A stretch of 64,000 nucleotides of DNA from an uncultured Lachnospiraceae bacterium (GCA_951801245.1 CATOMC010000001.1:124001-188000), one strand, 5' to 3'; positions 18,088 through 27,693 are shown, numbered from the stretch's first letter. Numbers and translations are program-made. Notes: generated by a model from the letters alone, not told the origin.

Positions 18088-18693
18088 TTACATCAGATTT
18101 AATTCAGGACCGGGATCTGCCTCCCCTTCGGCCTCTTTCAGCATCTTCTCTACTTCCACCGGACGCAGTTCCGCGCGGTTTGCTTTTACGATTTCATTGT
18201 ATCCGCTGATCGTGCTGTAAAAACTCTCATAATGCTCTGACGCGGCCGTGAGTGTGGCGGTCATGGCACTTTCCAGATTGGACAGCATATCGTCCAGATA
18301 CTGCATGGCCGAAGTTCTGACACCGTTGGCTTCCATCGTTGCATTATTGAGAATCTCCTGTGCCTGCGTGGTCGCCATCCGCACCACTTCATTGGCCTGG
18401 GCATAAGCCTGCTGCATGATCTCATGTTCGTTGATCAGTTCTGTGGTCTGTACCGTAGCATCCTTGATCAAGGCCTCGGCCTTCGCCCTGGCATCATTTA
18501 AGATCGCCTCTTTATTGGAAATAATCTTCTGGTAACGCTTAATCTCATCCGGTGTTTTCATGCGGAGCTCTCTAAGCAGCTCGTCGATTTCTTCTTTGTT
18601 TACGATTATGTTTGTCTTGGATAGAGGCTGGTATTTGCAACCGTCAATGTAGTCTTCGATTTCATCGATAAGTTGTTCGATTCTACTGCTCAT
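18088..18693 (-). CDS. Coiled-coil protein (DivIVA/ATPase-subunit-like), unknown function
   Basis: A 201-residue protein made largely of heptad-patterned helices. The N-terminal MSSRIEQLIDEIEDYIDGCKYQ resembles a DivIVA-type start, then a long helical region (about 60-160) rich in Ala, Glu, Gln and Lys, and an acidic C-terminus. This is a frequent neighbour of coaD in Lachnospiraceae and is often loosely labelled an ATPase; no nucleotide-binding motif is visible here. It may act at the cell pole or septum by analogy with DivIVA, which I treat as weak inference. The gap to coaD is 8 bp. Confidence 0.7.
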   Translation of the reverse strand: MSSRIEQLIDEIEDYIDGCKYQPLSKTNIIVNKEEIDELLRELRMKTPDEIKRYQKIISNKEAILNDARAKAEALIKDATVQTTELINEHEIMQQAYAQANEVVRMATTQAQEILNNATMEANGVRTSAMQYLDDMLSNLESAMTATLTAASEHYESFYSTISGYNEIVKANRAELRPVEVEKMLKEAEGEADPGPELNLM

Positions 18694-18701
18694 GCTTACT
18701 C

Positions 18702-19190
18702 CTATCTGCTAAAACCATATTTTTCATAGATCAGACCGGCGACAAAATCCGGTACACACTTTGAGATATCACCGTTAAAACTGGCAATCTCTTTGACCGT
18801 TGAGGAACTTAGATAGGCATATTCCAGACTCGTAGTCAAAAATACCGTATCCAGATTTCCGTCGGAGAATTTTCGGTTCGTCTGTGCAATCTGCAGTTCA
18901 TACTCAAAATCCGTGATCGCACGCAGTCCCCGGATCGCCACATGTACACCCTTTTTGTCTGCATAGTCGATTAACAGGCCACTGAAAGAATCTACCGTCA
19001 CATTGGGCAGATCTTTAGTCGCTTCTTCTAATATTCTAACACGTTCTTCCACAGAAAACAATGGAGTCTTGGTATTATTATTCAATACACTTACTGTCAA
19101 TTCATCAAAAATACTGGACGCACGTTTGATGATATCCAGATGCCCATAAGTTACCGGATCAAAACTCCCAGGATAAATCGCTGCCCTCAT
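18702..19190 (-). CDS. coaD: Phosphopantetheine adenylyltransferase
   Basis: A 162-residue enzyme that transfers AMP from ATP to 4'-phosphopantetheine in coenzyme A synthesis. The nucleotidyltransferase motif [16 protein letters not shown] (TYGH) is at residues 5-20, and the C-terminal substrate region [15 protein letters not shown] is present. Length is typical. It has AGGA 7-10 nt before the ATG and a modest promoter in the 109-bp gap after rsmD. It is followed at once by the coiled-coil gene. Confidence 0.97.
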   Translation of the reverse strand: MRAAIYPGSFDPVTYGHLDIIKRASSIFDELTVSVLNNNTKTPLFSVEERVRILEEATKDLPNVTVDSFSGLLIDYADKKGVHVAIRGLRAITDFEYELQIAQTNRKFSDGNLDTVFLTTSLEYAYLSSSTVKEIASFNGDISKCVPDFVAGLIYEKYGFSR

Positions 19191-19222
19191 AGCAAATCCT
19201 CACATACTTTTGTTCATATCTT

Positions 19223-19251
19223 ATGTTATCATATTAAAACACTTTGGACAA
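19223..19251 (-). promoter_or_regulatory. Candidate promoter for coaD
   Basis: On the minus strand TTGTCC (19251-19246) and TAACAT (19228-19223) are spaced 17 bp, both 4/6 matches to the sigma-A consensus. The predicted start is about 25 nt before the coaD ATG. Confidence 0.35.
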
Positions 19252-19299
19252 AATGTCTTTACTTATTTTGATTTTTTGTGAAAAAATTTTGTAGTCCAT

Positions 19300-19848
19300 T
19301 TACATCTTCCGACAGAAAATATGTTTATTCGTCTTGTAACATTTCTCCTTTTCCAGAATATAGCCCATCTCATGCAGATAGGAGAAATCACATGACAAAG
19401 AAGCCTCTGTCACAATCAGCGTATCATTTGTCACACAGGAAAGTCCTTTTAGCGCCTGCAATACCTGCTTTTCGTAGTCTTTGCCATAAGGAGGATCCAT
19501 ATAAATAATATCCACCGCATGCTCATGGATTCCAGATAACGCACTGACTGCATCCTGACGTAATATGGTTGCTTTTTCCGTAAACTTTGTAAACTGCAGG
19601 TTGTCTGCAATACAACAAAGCGCCCGCCTATCGTTTTCCACAAAATAAGCGTGTCTTGCGCCGCGGCTTAACGCCTCTATGCCGATCGCGCCGCTGCCGC
19701 TGAATAAGTCTACAAACACGGCCTCACACAGATAAGGCTGTAACATATTAAAAAGCGTCTCCTTGATCCGATCTGTGGTAGGTCTTGTATCAAGCCCGTC
19801 CGGAGCCTTTAAAGGCAGGCTTCTTGCCGTTCCCGCGATTACTCTCAT
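19300..19848 (-). CDS. rsmD: 16S rRNA (guanine966-N2)-methyltransferase RsmD
   Basis: A 182-residue methyltransferase of the RsmD family. The SAM-binding FVDLFSGSGAIGIEALSRGA and the target-base motif MDPPYGKDYEK are intact. The gene is clustered with coaD, a widely conserved rsmD-coaD arrangement. It lies 47 bp after parC. AGGAGGG precedes the ATG at a good distance. Confidence 0.95.
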   Translation of the reverse strand: MRVIAGTARSLPLKAPDGLDTRPTTDRIKETLFNMLQPYLCEAVFVDLFSGSGAIGIEALSRGARHAYFVENDRRALCCIADNLQFTKFTEKATILRQDAVSALSGIHEHAVDIIYMDPPYGKDYEKQVLQALKGLSCVTNDTLIVTEASLSCDFSYLHEMGYILEKEKCYKTNKHIFCRKM

Positions 19849-19895
19849 ACTTATCTGCCCTCCTTTAAACAGCCTGTCTGTAGTCTGTCTGACCT

Positions 19896-22136
19896 TTATG
19901 TCTGACGGACTTTGACACCCTTGCTGTCCCGCTTTCCGAGTTTGATCTTGTTAAGTTCCAATTGTTTATTGCCATAGGGAATGGATTGCTCCACCGAATG
20001 CTGGGAATAATATACCGCTTCTATCTCATCGGAGACACCAAGCTTCATTCCACGCACGCCGATGGCGCCTTTCTTCTTCTCCGGGATTTCTTCCACCGCA
20101 AAGCGCAGGAAATACCCGCCTTTGGACTGCAAAACGATATTTCGCTGTTCCTTGTACGCCACAACGCTCACAACCTCATCCCCGTCCTGCAGCTTGGTGG
20201 CGGCTACCGTGCGCTTCGCCACATCGAATTCACCGCCATCCACGATCTTGAGCATTGCCTGTTTGGTGGCAAAGATGACCCGGTAAAGATTCAGATCACT
20301 CTGGCTTGCGGCATAGACGATCGTCTCTTTGGAAGAATCATAATTACTCACATTGTCCACCGGGACGCCCTTATCGCGAAATTTACCAAAGGGCAGATCC
20401 ATGGTCTTCACCGTATGAAGCTGTCCGGTGTTCGTAAAGAGGCATATTTTGCCGGTATTTTTACAACGAAAAGCATAGCGGTTTTCCGTATCGGCGGCCT
20501 CCTTGTTGCGTTCATATGTGGATAGATCGATGGTTCTTGCATAGCCGAACCGGTCCATCAAAAAGACAATATCCATCTCTTCTATCTTTTTCTCTATATA
20601 GACGGCTTCCCCGGCATTGGTGATCTGTGTTCTTCTTTTGCGCTGATAATGATCCTTGAGTGTATCCAGTTCGTTGATGATGACCTGTGCCATAGAATCT
20701 CTTCTGGCCAGGATGTCTTCATAACGGTAAATATTGGCCATGGTCTCTTCGTGTTCATTGATAAGAGCCTCGATCTCCAGGCCGATCAGTTTATACAAAC
20801 GCATATCCAGAATGGCGTTGGCCTGCTTCTCGCTGAATCGAAGCTGTGCCGCCATCACTTTGGACTCTTTGGATTTGAATTTGATGCCTTCCGTTTTCCC
20901 TTCTACCAGACAGGTTTTTGCCATGGCACGGTCTTTGGATCCGCGCAGGATCTCGATGATCAGGTCAATCACGTTGCAGGCTTTGATCAGACCTTCCTGA
21001 ATTTCCTTGCGTTCCAGTTCTTTCGCCAGGAGGTTCTGATATTTACGGGCTGTCACTTCATACTGAAACTTTACGCTCTCGCCGATAATCTGCTTTAATC
21101 CCATGGTTTCCGGGCGCCCGTCACAGATTGCCAGCATATTCACACCAAAAGTATCTTCCAGACGGGTCTTCTTGTAAAGCATATTCTTAAAGTTTTCCAC
21201 GTCCGCATCTTTCTTTAGTTCTATGACGATACGAATCCCCTCTTTGGAAGACTGGTTGGTGATATCCACAATATCCTGGGTCTTTTTCGTCTCGGCAAGA
21301 GAGGCAACATCCATGAGAAACTTACCGATATTGGCGCCGATCATCGTGTAGGGAATCTCCGTGATGACCAGGTTTGTCCTGCCGCCTTTGGCTTTCTCTA
21401 TCTCCACTTTTCCCCGCAGTTTGATCTTGCCGGATCCGGTTTCATAAATCTCTATAAGCTCCTCCTCATTGATGACAATGCCGCCGGTGGGAAAATCCGG
21501 CCCTTTGATATAACGCATCAGTTCCATGGTGGTGATATTCTCATCCAGCATGTAGGCTTTCGTGGCATCGATCACTTCTGCCAGATTATGAGGCGGTATG
21601 CTGGTAGCCATGCCTACCGCGATCCCTTCGGAACCGTTGATCAGAAGGTTCGAGATTTTGACAGGCAGTACGCCGGGTTCCCGTTCCGTTTCATCGAAAT
21701 TGGGGATAAAGTCCACCACATCCTTGTCCAGATCGGCGAGAAAAGCTTCCTGGGTGATCCGCTCAAGCCTGGCTTCCGTATAACGCATGGCAGCCGCGCC
21801 GTCCCCTTCGATGTTGCCGAAGTTGCCGTGTCCATCAATCAAGGGCAGCCCTCTTTTAAAATCCTGGGTCATGACCACCAGCGCTTCATAGATGGAACTA
21901 TCTCCGTGGGGATGATATTTACCCATCGTGTCTCCCACGATACGAGCCGACTTACGATAGGGTCTGTCATAACGGATGCCCAGTTCATACATATCATAAA
22001 GGGTCCTTCTCTGCACCGGTTTCAGACCGTCCCTCACATCCGGAAGCGCTCTGGCGATGATGACGCTCATGGCATAATCAATATATGATTTCTGCATTAC
22101 CTCAGAGTATTCGGTTTTAATGATTCTGTCGTCCAT
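19896..22136 (-). CDS. parC: DNA topoisomerase IV subunit A
   Basis: A 746-residue type IIA topoisomerase A subunit. The breakage-reunion Tyr is Tyr119 in MRYTEARL, and the quinolone-resistance positions are Ser80 and Glu84 in HGDSSIYEA, the ParC/GrlA numbering. Long coiled-coil and C-terminal pinwheel regions follow. It lacks the GyrA-box QRRGGKG motif (the matching stretch is KKKGAIGVRG), so ParC is preferred over GyrA. It decatenates and relaxes DNA with ParE from the gene upstream. The gap to parE is 37 bp. No resistance substitution is seen at positions 80 or 84. Confidence 0.88.
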   Translation of the reverse strand: MDDRIIKTEYSEVMQKSYIDYAMSVIIARALPDVRDGLKPVQRRTLYDMYELGIRYDRPYRKSARIVGDTMGKYHPHGDSSIYEALVVMTQDFKRGLPLIDGHGNFGNIEGDGAAAMRYTEARLERITQEAFLADLDKDVVDFIPNFDETEREPGVLPVKISNLLINGSEGIAVGMATSIPPHNLAEVIDATKAYMLDENITTMELMRYIKGPDFPTGGIVINEEELIEIYETGSGKIKLRGKVEIEKAKGGRTNLVITEIPYTMIGANIGKFLMDVASLAETKKTQDIVDITNQSSKEGIRIVIELKKDADVENFKNMLYKKTRLEDTFGVNMLAICDGRPETMGLKQIIGESVKFQYEVTARKYQNLLAKELERKEIQEGLIKACNVIDLIIEILRGSKDRAMAKTCLVEGKTEGIKFKSKESKVMAAQLRFSEKQANAILDMRLYKLIGLEIEALINEHEETMANIYRYEDILARRDSMAQVIINELDTLKDHYQRKRRTQITNAGEAVYIEKKIEEMDIVFLMDRFGYARTIDLSTYERNKEAADTENRYAFRCKNTGKICLFTNTGQLHTVKTMDLPFGKFRDKGVPVDNVSNYDSSKETIVYAASQSDLNLYRVIFATKQAMLKIVDGGEFDVAKRTVAATKLQDGDEVVSVVAYKEQRNIVLQSKGGYFLRFAVEEIPEKKKGAIGVRGMKLGVSDEIEAVYYSQHSVEQSIPYGNKQLELNKIKLGKRDSKGVKVRQT

Positions 22137-22173
22137 ACTTACAAACCTTCTTATATTATAATATCAGTTCCGG

Positions 22174-24096
22174 TCAGACATCCAGCTCCGCGTCCCGGGC
22201 ATGCCGGTAAATGAATTTTTTGCGCGGCGGCACTTCCGTCCCCATCAGCATTTCCGTCACCTCAGATGCCATACGTGCATCCTCTATCTCCACCTGTTTT
22301 AAGAGCCTGGTATCCGGGTCGAGCGTCGTCTCCCAGAGCTGCTGTGCATCCATCTCTCCAAGACCTTTATAGCGCTGCAGGGTAAAAGGCCCCTTATGGC
22401 GCTTGCGGTATTTTTCTAAAGCCTTGTCATCGTAAAGGTATTCTTCGGTCCCCTTGGAAGGCATGGCTTTATACAGAGGCGGCATGGCGATATACACATG
22501 TCCCTCATAGATCAGTTCCGGCATAAACCGGTAAAATAACGTAAGCAGCAATGTGGAAATATGGGCGCCGTCCACATCCGCATCAGCCATGATGATAATC
22601 TTGTCATAGCGCAGTCTGCTGATATCAAAATCATTGCCGTATCCTTCCGAGAAGCCGCAGCCGAAGGCATTGATCATGGTCTTGATCTCCGCATTGGCAA
22701 GCACCTTATCGATGCTGGCTTTCTCCACATTCAGAATCTTGCCGCGGATGGGAAGGATTGCCTGATACATACGGTTTCTGGCGGTCTTGGCACTGCCGCC
22801 GGCAGAATCTCCCTCCACGATAAAGATTTCACATTTCGAGGCGTCTTTGGATTCACAGTTGGCAAGCTTGCCATTGGAATCGAAGGAGAACTTCTGTTTG
22901 GTCAAAAGGTTCGTCTTGGCTTTCTCTTCCGTCTTCCGGATCTTCGCCGCCTTCTCCGCACAGCCGATAATACTCTTAAGAGTCTCCAGATTGCGGTCGA
23001 AGTAGCGCACAATCTCATCACCTGTCACCTTGCTGACAACCTTCGCAGCATCCTGATTGTCCAGCTTGGTCTTGGTCTGTCCTTCAAACCTGGGATCAGG
23101 GTGCTTGATGGAAACCACTGCCGTCATACCGTTTCTCACATCCGCGCCGGTAAAGTTCACGTCCTTTTCTTTCAGGATATTCAACCCTCTGGCATAGGTG
23201 TTGATCACATTGGTAAACATGGTCTTAAAACCGGTCAGATGGGTGCCGCCCTCGGCATTATAAATGTTGTTACAAAAACCTAGGACATTCTCATGGAATT
23301 CATTCACATACTGAAAGGCGCATTCCACGGTAATACCGTCGGCTTCTCCCTTAAAGTAAATCACATCATGAATGCTCTCCCGGCTTTTGTTCATGTCTTT
23401 GATGAAGCCAACGATGCCTTCCGGTTCATGATATTCAATATGTTCTACTTCCGCACCACGTTTATCTTCATAAATAATCGTCAGTTCCGGATTCAGGTAC
23501 GCAGTCTCATGCAGTCTGCTCTTCACATCATCTTCCTTGAAACGGGTCTTGTCAAAAATGGTGTCATCCGGCAGAAAATTAATCGTAGTGCCGGATTCTC
23601 TTGTCTTTCCAACCACGGGAAGGAGTCCGTCCTTTAATTCCAGGGTGGGAATACCGCGCTCATAATGATCTTCATAGACGGCACCGCCGGTCTTTACCGT
23701 CACATGCAGATACGTTGAGAGCGCATTCACGACGGAAGAACCTACCCCATGCAGGCCGCCGCTTGTCTTATAAGCATCGTTATCAAATTTGCCGCCCGCG
23801 TGCAATGTGGTAAATACCAGACGTTCTGCACTGATACCCTTCTCATGCATCCCTACCGGGATCCCGCGCCCGTTGTCTGATACTGTAGCGGAACCGTCTG
23901 CCTCCAGAGTCACCCGGATTGTGGTACAGTATCCGGCCAGATGTTCGTCCACCGCATTGTCCATGATCTCATAGATCAGGTGATTGAGCCCCTTCGTGGA
24001 AACACTTCCGATGTACATACCAGGCCTTACCCGAACGGCCTCTAATCCCTCTAATACGGTAATGCTGGAAGCGTCATATGTATTTGCCTTAGCCAT
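22174..24096 (-). CDS. parE: DNA topoisomerase IV subunit B
   Basis: A 640-residue GHKL ATPase subunit. ATP-binding motifs are IMDNAVDEHLAGY, DNGRGIPVG and LHGVGSSVVNA. The transducer QTK-loop is FEGQTKTKLDN, and the TOPRIM elements are EGDSAGGSAKTARN and MADADVDGAHI. Pairing with parC supports topoisomerase IV rather than gyrase. GyrB is similar in sequence, so the assignment depends on the partner. It is first in the row, 75 nt after a strong promoter, and has GGAGG before the ATG. Confidence 0.88.
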   Translation of the reverse strand: MAKANTYDASSITVLEGLEAVRVRPGMYIGSVSTKGLNHLIYEIMDNAVDEHLAGYCTTIRVTLEADGSATVSDNGRGIPVGMHEKGISAERLVFTTLHAGGKFDNDAYKTSGGLHGVGSSVVNALSTYLHVTVKTGGAVYEDHYERGIPTLELKDGLLPVVGKTRESGTTINFLPDDTIFDKTRFKEDDVKSRLHETAYLNPELTIIYEDKRGAEVEHIEYHEPEGIVGFIKDMNKSRESIHDVIYFKGEADGITVECAFQYVNEFHENVLGFCNNIYNAEGGTHLTGFKTMFTNVINTYARGLNILKEKDVNFTGADVRNGMTAVVSIKHPDPRFEGQTKTKLDNQDAAKVVSKVTGDEIVRYFDRNLETLKSIIGCAEKAAKIRKTEEKAKTNLLTKQKFSFDSNGKLANCESKDASKCEIFIVEGDSAGGSAKTARNRMYQAILPIRGKILNVEKASIDKVLANAEIKTMINAFGCGFSEGYGNDFDISRLRYDKIIIMADADVDGAHISTLLLTLFYRFMPELIYEGHVYIAMPPLYKAMPSKGTEEYLYDDKALEKYRKRHKGPFTLQRYKGLGEMDAQQLWETTLDPDTRLLKQVEIEDARMASEVTEMLMGTEVPPRKKFIYRHARDAELDV

Positions 24097-24177
24097 AGTT
24101 CCTCCATGCCGCCTGCCTGCGGTCTATCATATAACGAATATCGTTCTTTTCTCAAATAATGAAATTATCACTCATAA

Positions 24178-24206
24178 ATCTTAGCATAGATTTAGTACTT
24201 TTGCAA
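24178..24206 (-). promoter_or_regulatory. Sigma-A promoter for parE-parC
   Basis: On the minus strand TTGCAA (24206-24201) and TAAGAT (24183-24178) are 17 bp apart, with TGC just before the -10 giving an extended -10. The predicted start is about 75 nt before parE. Confidence 0.6.
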
Positions 24207-24242
24207 AGTATAAATACAAGATAAAGTAGTTCCTAGCTTCGT

Positions 24243-24983
24243 TCAGCCATCTACTATTTCGTACAAATACTCCCGGCTCCGTTTACCAACCCATCTGATA
24301 AGATCCATTTCCTTAAGTAACGGCACCACATCTGCCGCCAGATCCCGGTGGATCTTCGCCGCCCTGGCAAATTCTTTGACCGTGAATGGTTCTGGCAGGT
24401 CATAGGGGATTACCTGCATAAAGTCCTCTGTGCGCTCTATCCATATCTCATCATAAAGGGCCAAAGGCATCCGGTCGTAGCGGGAGGAACCTCTTTTGCG
24501 GTTTTTGCTCCATCCGTTCAACAGCCGGTACTCATCCATATCGATCAGCGGAAAGGCAAAAGACAGGTTGGGGTCTTTCAAAAAGGCCCGGATCTTGTAT
24601 AATTCCGGAAACGCATGATAGATATTGCCGGTAATGGGAGATTTGTGTTTTGGGGAAAGTTCACCCGTCGTCTCGTCCATCCAGATGACCCACTTACTAT
24701 GCGGTATGGGAAGCACCACCGTCACCGGATAAAGAGGCAGAAATGCCTCCAGTTTCGGGCGCAGCCTGTTAAAATTGCCGTTTTGAATCTCTATAATACG
24801 TTTCCCCGTATAAATATCTGCAATATACCCTTCTATCGGCACCTCATGATAATCCATGTCAGGTTCATAATAAAGTTTCATAACCGCATGCACAGTCTTC
24901 TCCTGCAGCGTTCCAAAACCATGGGGATCATGCCGTTTGAGCAATACTTTTAGTTTAGCATCTTCGAAAGCATCTTTATTCAT
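24243..24983 (-). CDS. Putative PD-(D/E)xK-like nuclease with winged-helix tail
   Basis: A 246-residue protein that I do not recognise by name. Residues 25-85 show a nuclease-like pattern: a helix with Glu28 (LQEKTVHAVMKL), then Asp56 in EGYIADI, then Glu65-x-Gln67 in RIIEIQN, an order seen in PD-(D/E)xK folds with an E-x-Q variant. The C-terminal 55 residues (FTVKEFARAAKIHRDLAADV onward) look like a winged helix. The middle is rich in aromatic residues. It stands alone, divergent from the diguanylate cyclase. No ribosome site is strong. Fold assignment is inference; it could also be a non-catalytic DNA-binding protein. Confidence 0.6.
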   Translation of the reverse strand: MNKDAFEDAKLKVLLKRHDPHGFGTLQEKTVHAVMKLYYEPDMDYHEVPIEGYIADIYTGKRIIEIQNGNFNRLRPKLEAFLPLYPVTVVLPIPHSKWVIWMDETTGELSPKHKSPITGNIYHAFPELYKIRAFLKDPNLSFAFPLIDMDEYRLLNGWSKNRKRGSSRYDRMPLALYDEIWIERTEDFMQVIPYDLPEPFTVKEFARAAKIHRDLAADVVPLLKEMDLIRWVGKRSREYLYEIVDG

Positions 24984-25100
24984 GCCATCAAGTATACCAG
25001 ATATAATTTATTCGAACAAGTGTTTTCTTAAAATAATGCCCAATACTCTAAAATACTTTAAGGGACAGCAAAAGATATAACAAATGATGGAAGGCAATGA

Positions 25101-25129
25101 TTTACAGAGGCATTTTTTTGTAGTATAAT
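25101..25129 (+). promoter_or_regulatory. Sigma-A promoter of the diguanylate cyclase gene
   Basis: TTTACA (25101-25106) and TATAAT (25124-25129) are 17 bp apart. The predicted start is about 38 nt before the ATG, where AAGGGTG is the ribosome site. Confidence 0.65.
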
Positions 25130-25173
25130 AATGTAAAATAATGTTAATCTAGGTCGGGTTAAAAGGGTGAATC

Positions 25174-26271
25174 ATGAATCAGTATAGGAAAAGTTTTCTG
25201 GGAGATGCAAAGAGTATATTAACTGGCAATATGCAGATTACGAACAGTCTGAAATTTAAGTGCATCATTTGTTCTGTGATGATCATTCATCTTTTTCTGA
25301 CGATTATTTTCGGTGTATTAGGAGTCCAGCCATTATATTTTTTTAATTTTGTGAGTGTCGTAACGTATATTTCCTGCATTTATCTGGTCCGTTACGATTT
25401 TTTCCTGCCGGTATATTATATTACATATCTGGAAATTATTTTGCATACTTTTGTCGCAACATACTGTCTTGGCTGGCAATATGGTTTTGCGCAGTATATT
25501 ATCGCGATCATTCCCGTTGGTTTTTATATCTGCTATGCCATGGATATTAACGGCCGCAGGATCAGGCTTGCCACCATCTGGTCTTCTATTGCGGTATTCT
25601 CCTTTTTGATCTGCAAGATATGTTCTTTTTATTTGGAACCTTTGTATACATTGAAAAATCCAATCTGGGAGGTCTGCCTGTATATTTTTAATTCCGGCTG
25701 TTCCTTCCTGTTTCTGATGATTTTTTCACTGATGTTTGTTTTCGAAGTGAAGCTGACAAATACCCAGTTGAAACATCAAAATGCGGTTCTGGAACAGATG
25801 GCTAGTATTGATCCGCTGACTGGGCTGTATAATCGAAGAAGCATGGATATCTTTCTTTCTCAGGCCGTAGAATCCGCAAGCAATTTTACGATTGTCATGT
25901 GTGATATTGATGACTTTAAGAAAGTGAATGATACATATGGACATGATTTTGGGGATGTTGTCTTAAAGGAAATCGCCAAGATTGTGACAACGCAGGTCAA
26001 AGAGCAGGGATATGTGTGCCGCTGGGGCGGAGAGGAAATCCTGATTTTGATCAGCAATGCTTCCCTGGAATCTGCTTTTCGTATTTCAGAAAATATCCGC
26101 CGCAATGTGTTCAACCATATATTTGAATGCAAATCCCAACAGGTACACTGCAGCCTTACTCTCGGCATTGCCGCCCATAATCACAAAGAAACCGTGGAGG
26201 AGACCATAACCCAAGCCGATTACAATCTCTACCGCGGCAAAAAAAGCGGCAAAAACACCGTTATTTTGTGA
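25174..26271 (+). CDS. Membrane diguanylate cyclase (GGDEF domain)
   Basis: A 365-residue protein. Six hydrophobic segments in residues 28-190 form a membrane sensor, and a short coiled-coil linker (about 192-210) leads to a GGDEF domain starting DPLTGLYNRRSM. The signature is GGEEI at 285-289 instead of GGDEF or GGEEF, which should still allow catalysis since the Glu is kept. The upstream inhibitory RxxD is replaced by KEQG, so product feedback is probably absent. It makes cyclic di-GMP from two GTP. No EAL or receptor partner is in the window. The signal sensed is unknown. Confidence 0.92.
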   Translation: MNQYRKSFLGDAKSILTGNMQITNSLKFKCIICSVMIIHLFLTIIFGVLGVQPLYFFNFVSVVTYISCIYLVRYDFFLPVYYITYLEIILHTFVATYCLGWQYGFAQYIIAIIPVGFYICYAMDINGRRIRLATIWSSIAVFSFLICKICSFYLEPLYTLKNPIWEVCLYIFNSGCSFLFLMIFSLMFVFEVKLTNTQLKHQNAVLEQMASIDPLTGLYNRRSMDIFLSQAVESASNFTIVMCDIDDFKKVNDTYGHDFGDVVLKEIAKIVTTQVKEQGYVCRWGGEEILILISNASLESAFRISENIRRNVFNHIFECKSQQVHCSLTLGIAAHNHKETVEETITQADYNLYRGKKSGKNTVIL

Positions 26272-26286
26272 TGGAATTTACCTTTA

Positions 26287-27051
26287 TTATAACTTCTTTG
26301 AATGGCGGTCCCCATGGAGAATTCTTTCGCTGTCGGAAGCGTTTACAGATGTCAGTCTGCCGCTCTTATCATAGTACGTAAGCAGCGTAGAATTTTTGGC
26401 AATGGAACGTTTCCCGTTGTCTGTCAACAGACTGATCACCTGCTCCAGATTTCCCGAATGAAGATATTTTTGAATTTCCGCATCTCTGTTGACTGATACA
26501 GTCGATTTATTCACACTCTTATTGACTGTATCAGTCATACTATTTACATGTATGGATGATGCTGATGTTTCCTGCTGTACTGCGGTCCTGTCGATGCCTT
26601 TTAGCGCATAATACTCTTCCGTGTAGCGCTCGGCTTCCTCAGGGGTCACATCCACGGATTCTGCCACCGGCGGCGGATCATTCCAGATTTTGTCAAAAAG
26701 CTCTCTCGCATATTGTGCAATTTTTCGGAAGGTTTCCAGGACAGAATTCCAGAGAGCACTGCCTGATGCATCATCAGCATTTGAAGAGGCGGTGGTTTTA
26801 TCTTCTTTGGAAGCACTCAGCGTACCGGAACCGGATAGTTCCAGTTTCACACCGCCTTTTTGACGAAGGCTTGCTTCAGGCGACTTTTCATGAAGTTTTT
26901 TGTCCTCTCCCTTCTCTTCCTTTTTGGAAGAGAACGCTTCTTTTTCCTGGTGATCGAGACTGAATTTCTCATTTTCACCGGACACCTGCGTGGGCTTTTG
27001 ACGGCTGTAATCATAGCCGGGATGATCATTATCGCCTACTCTGTAAATCAT
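26287..27051 (-). CDS. Unknown polar, mostly disordered protein next to leuD
   Basis: A 254-residue hydrophilic protein I do not recognise. Residues 1-95 are rich in Lys, Glu and Ser and look disordered; 100-120 form a helix (WNSVLETFRKIAQYARELFD). Next comes an Asn/Ser/Thr/Val stretch with the repeated units TVNKSVNKSTVSVN, then a C-terminal region with LEQVISLLTDNGKRSI. No signal peptide or membrane segment is visible. It follows leuD by 15 bp with an AGGGG ribosome site, so it is probably co-transcribed with leuCD. It is convergent with the diguanylate cyclase. Confidence 0.65.
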   Translation of the reverse strand: MIYRVGDNDHPGYDYSRQKPTQVSGENEKFSLDHQEKEAFSSKKEEKGEDKKLHEKSPEASLRQKGGVKLELSGSGTLSASKEDKTTASSNADDASGSALWNSVLETFRKIAQYARELFDKIWNDPPPVAESVDVTPEEAERYTEEYYALKGIDRTAVQQETSASSIHVNSMTDTVNKSVNKSTVSVNRDAEIQKYLHSGNLEQVISLLTDNGKRSIAKNSTLLTYYDKSGRLTSVNASDSERILHGDRHSKKL

Positions 27052-27066
27052 ATGTTATATCCCCTG

Positions 27067-27555
27067 TCATTTCTGGTTGATATAATTGACAAGACCCTCT
27101 GCCGCAATGATCTTCTGCATAAACGCAGGGAAAGCCTGCCCCTGATAAGTCGTGTTTTTTGTTAGGTCCGTGATCACACCGGTATCGAAGTTGACTTCCA
27201 CTTCATCTCCTGCTTCAATGGCTTTGGCCGCCTCCGGGCATTCCACGATGGGAAGTCCGATATTGATGGCATTGCGATAAAAGATTCTGGCGAAAGTCTC
27301 TGCAATCACACAGCTTACGCCGGCTGCCTTAATGGCGATCGGTGCATGTTCCCTGGAAGAGCCGCACCCGAAATTCTTGGTTGCTACAATGATATCCCCC
27401 TCATGTACTTTCGTGATAAACTCTTTATCAATATCTTCCATGCAGTGTGCGGCCAGTTCCGCCGGATCGGAAGAATTGAGATAACGTGCGGGGATGATCA
27501 CATCTGTATCCACGTTGTCACCATATTTAAAAACAAGTCCTTTTGCTGCTTTCAT
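27067..27555 (-). CDS. leuD: 3-isopropylmalate dehydratase small subunit
   Basis: A 162-residue LeuD of the short prokaryotic type, which supplies the swivel domain of isopropylmalate isomerase. The motif [12 protein letters not shown] and the [17 protein letters not shown] loop are present. It isomerises 2- to 3-isopropylmalate with LeuC in leucine synthesis. It lies 138 bp after leuC, with no terminator seen in the gap. Confidence 0.95.
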   Translation of the reverse strand: MKAAKGLVFKYGDNVDTDVIIPARYLNSSDPAELAAHCMEDIDKEFITKVHEGDIIVATKNFGCGSSREHAPIAIKAAGVSCVIAETFARIFYRNAINIGLPIVECPEAAKAIEAGDEVEVNFDTGVITDLTKNTTYQGQAFPAFMQKIIAAEGLVNYINQK

Positions 27556-27693
27556 GCTTGTATTCCTTTCTCCATTTATTATTATGATTATTTTTATTCC
27601 TGTTTGTGAAAGTTATCTGTGCTATGTCGCTATATGTTTTGCACAAAATATTCCCGTCAATATTTATCTGCTATGTTTCCTACAATCCTTAGC

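Noticed and set aside
19896..24096. gyrB-gyrA rather than parE-parC
   Set aside because: The A subunit has no GyrA box, uses ParC-like Ser80/Glu84 numbering with the HGDSSIYEA pattern, and is shorter than GyrA, so topoisomerase IV fits better.
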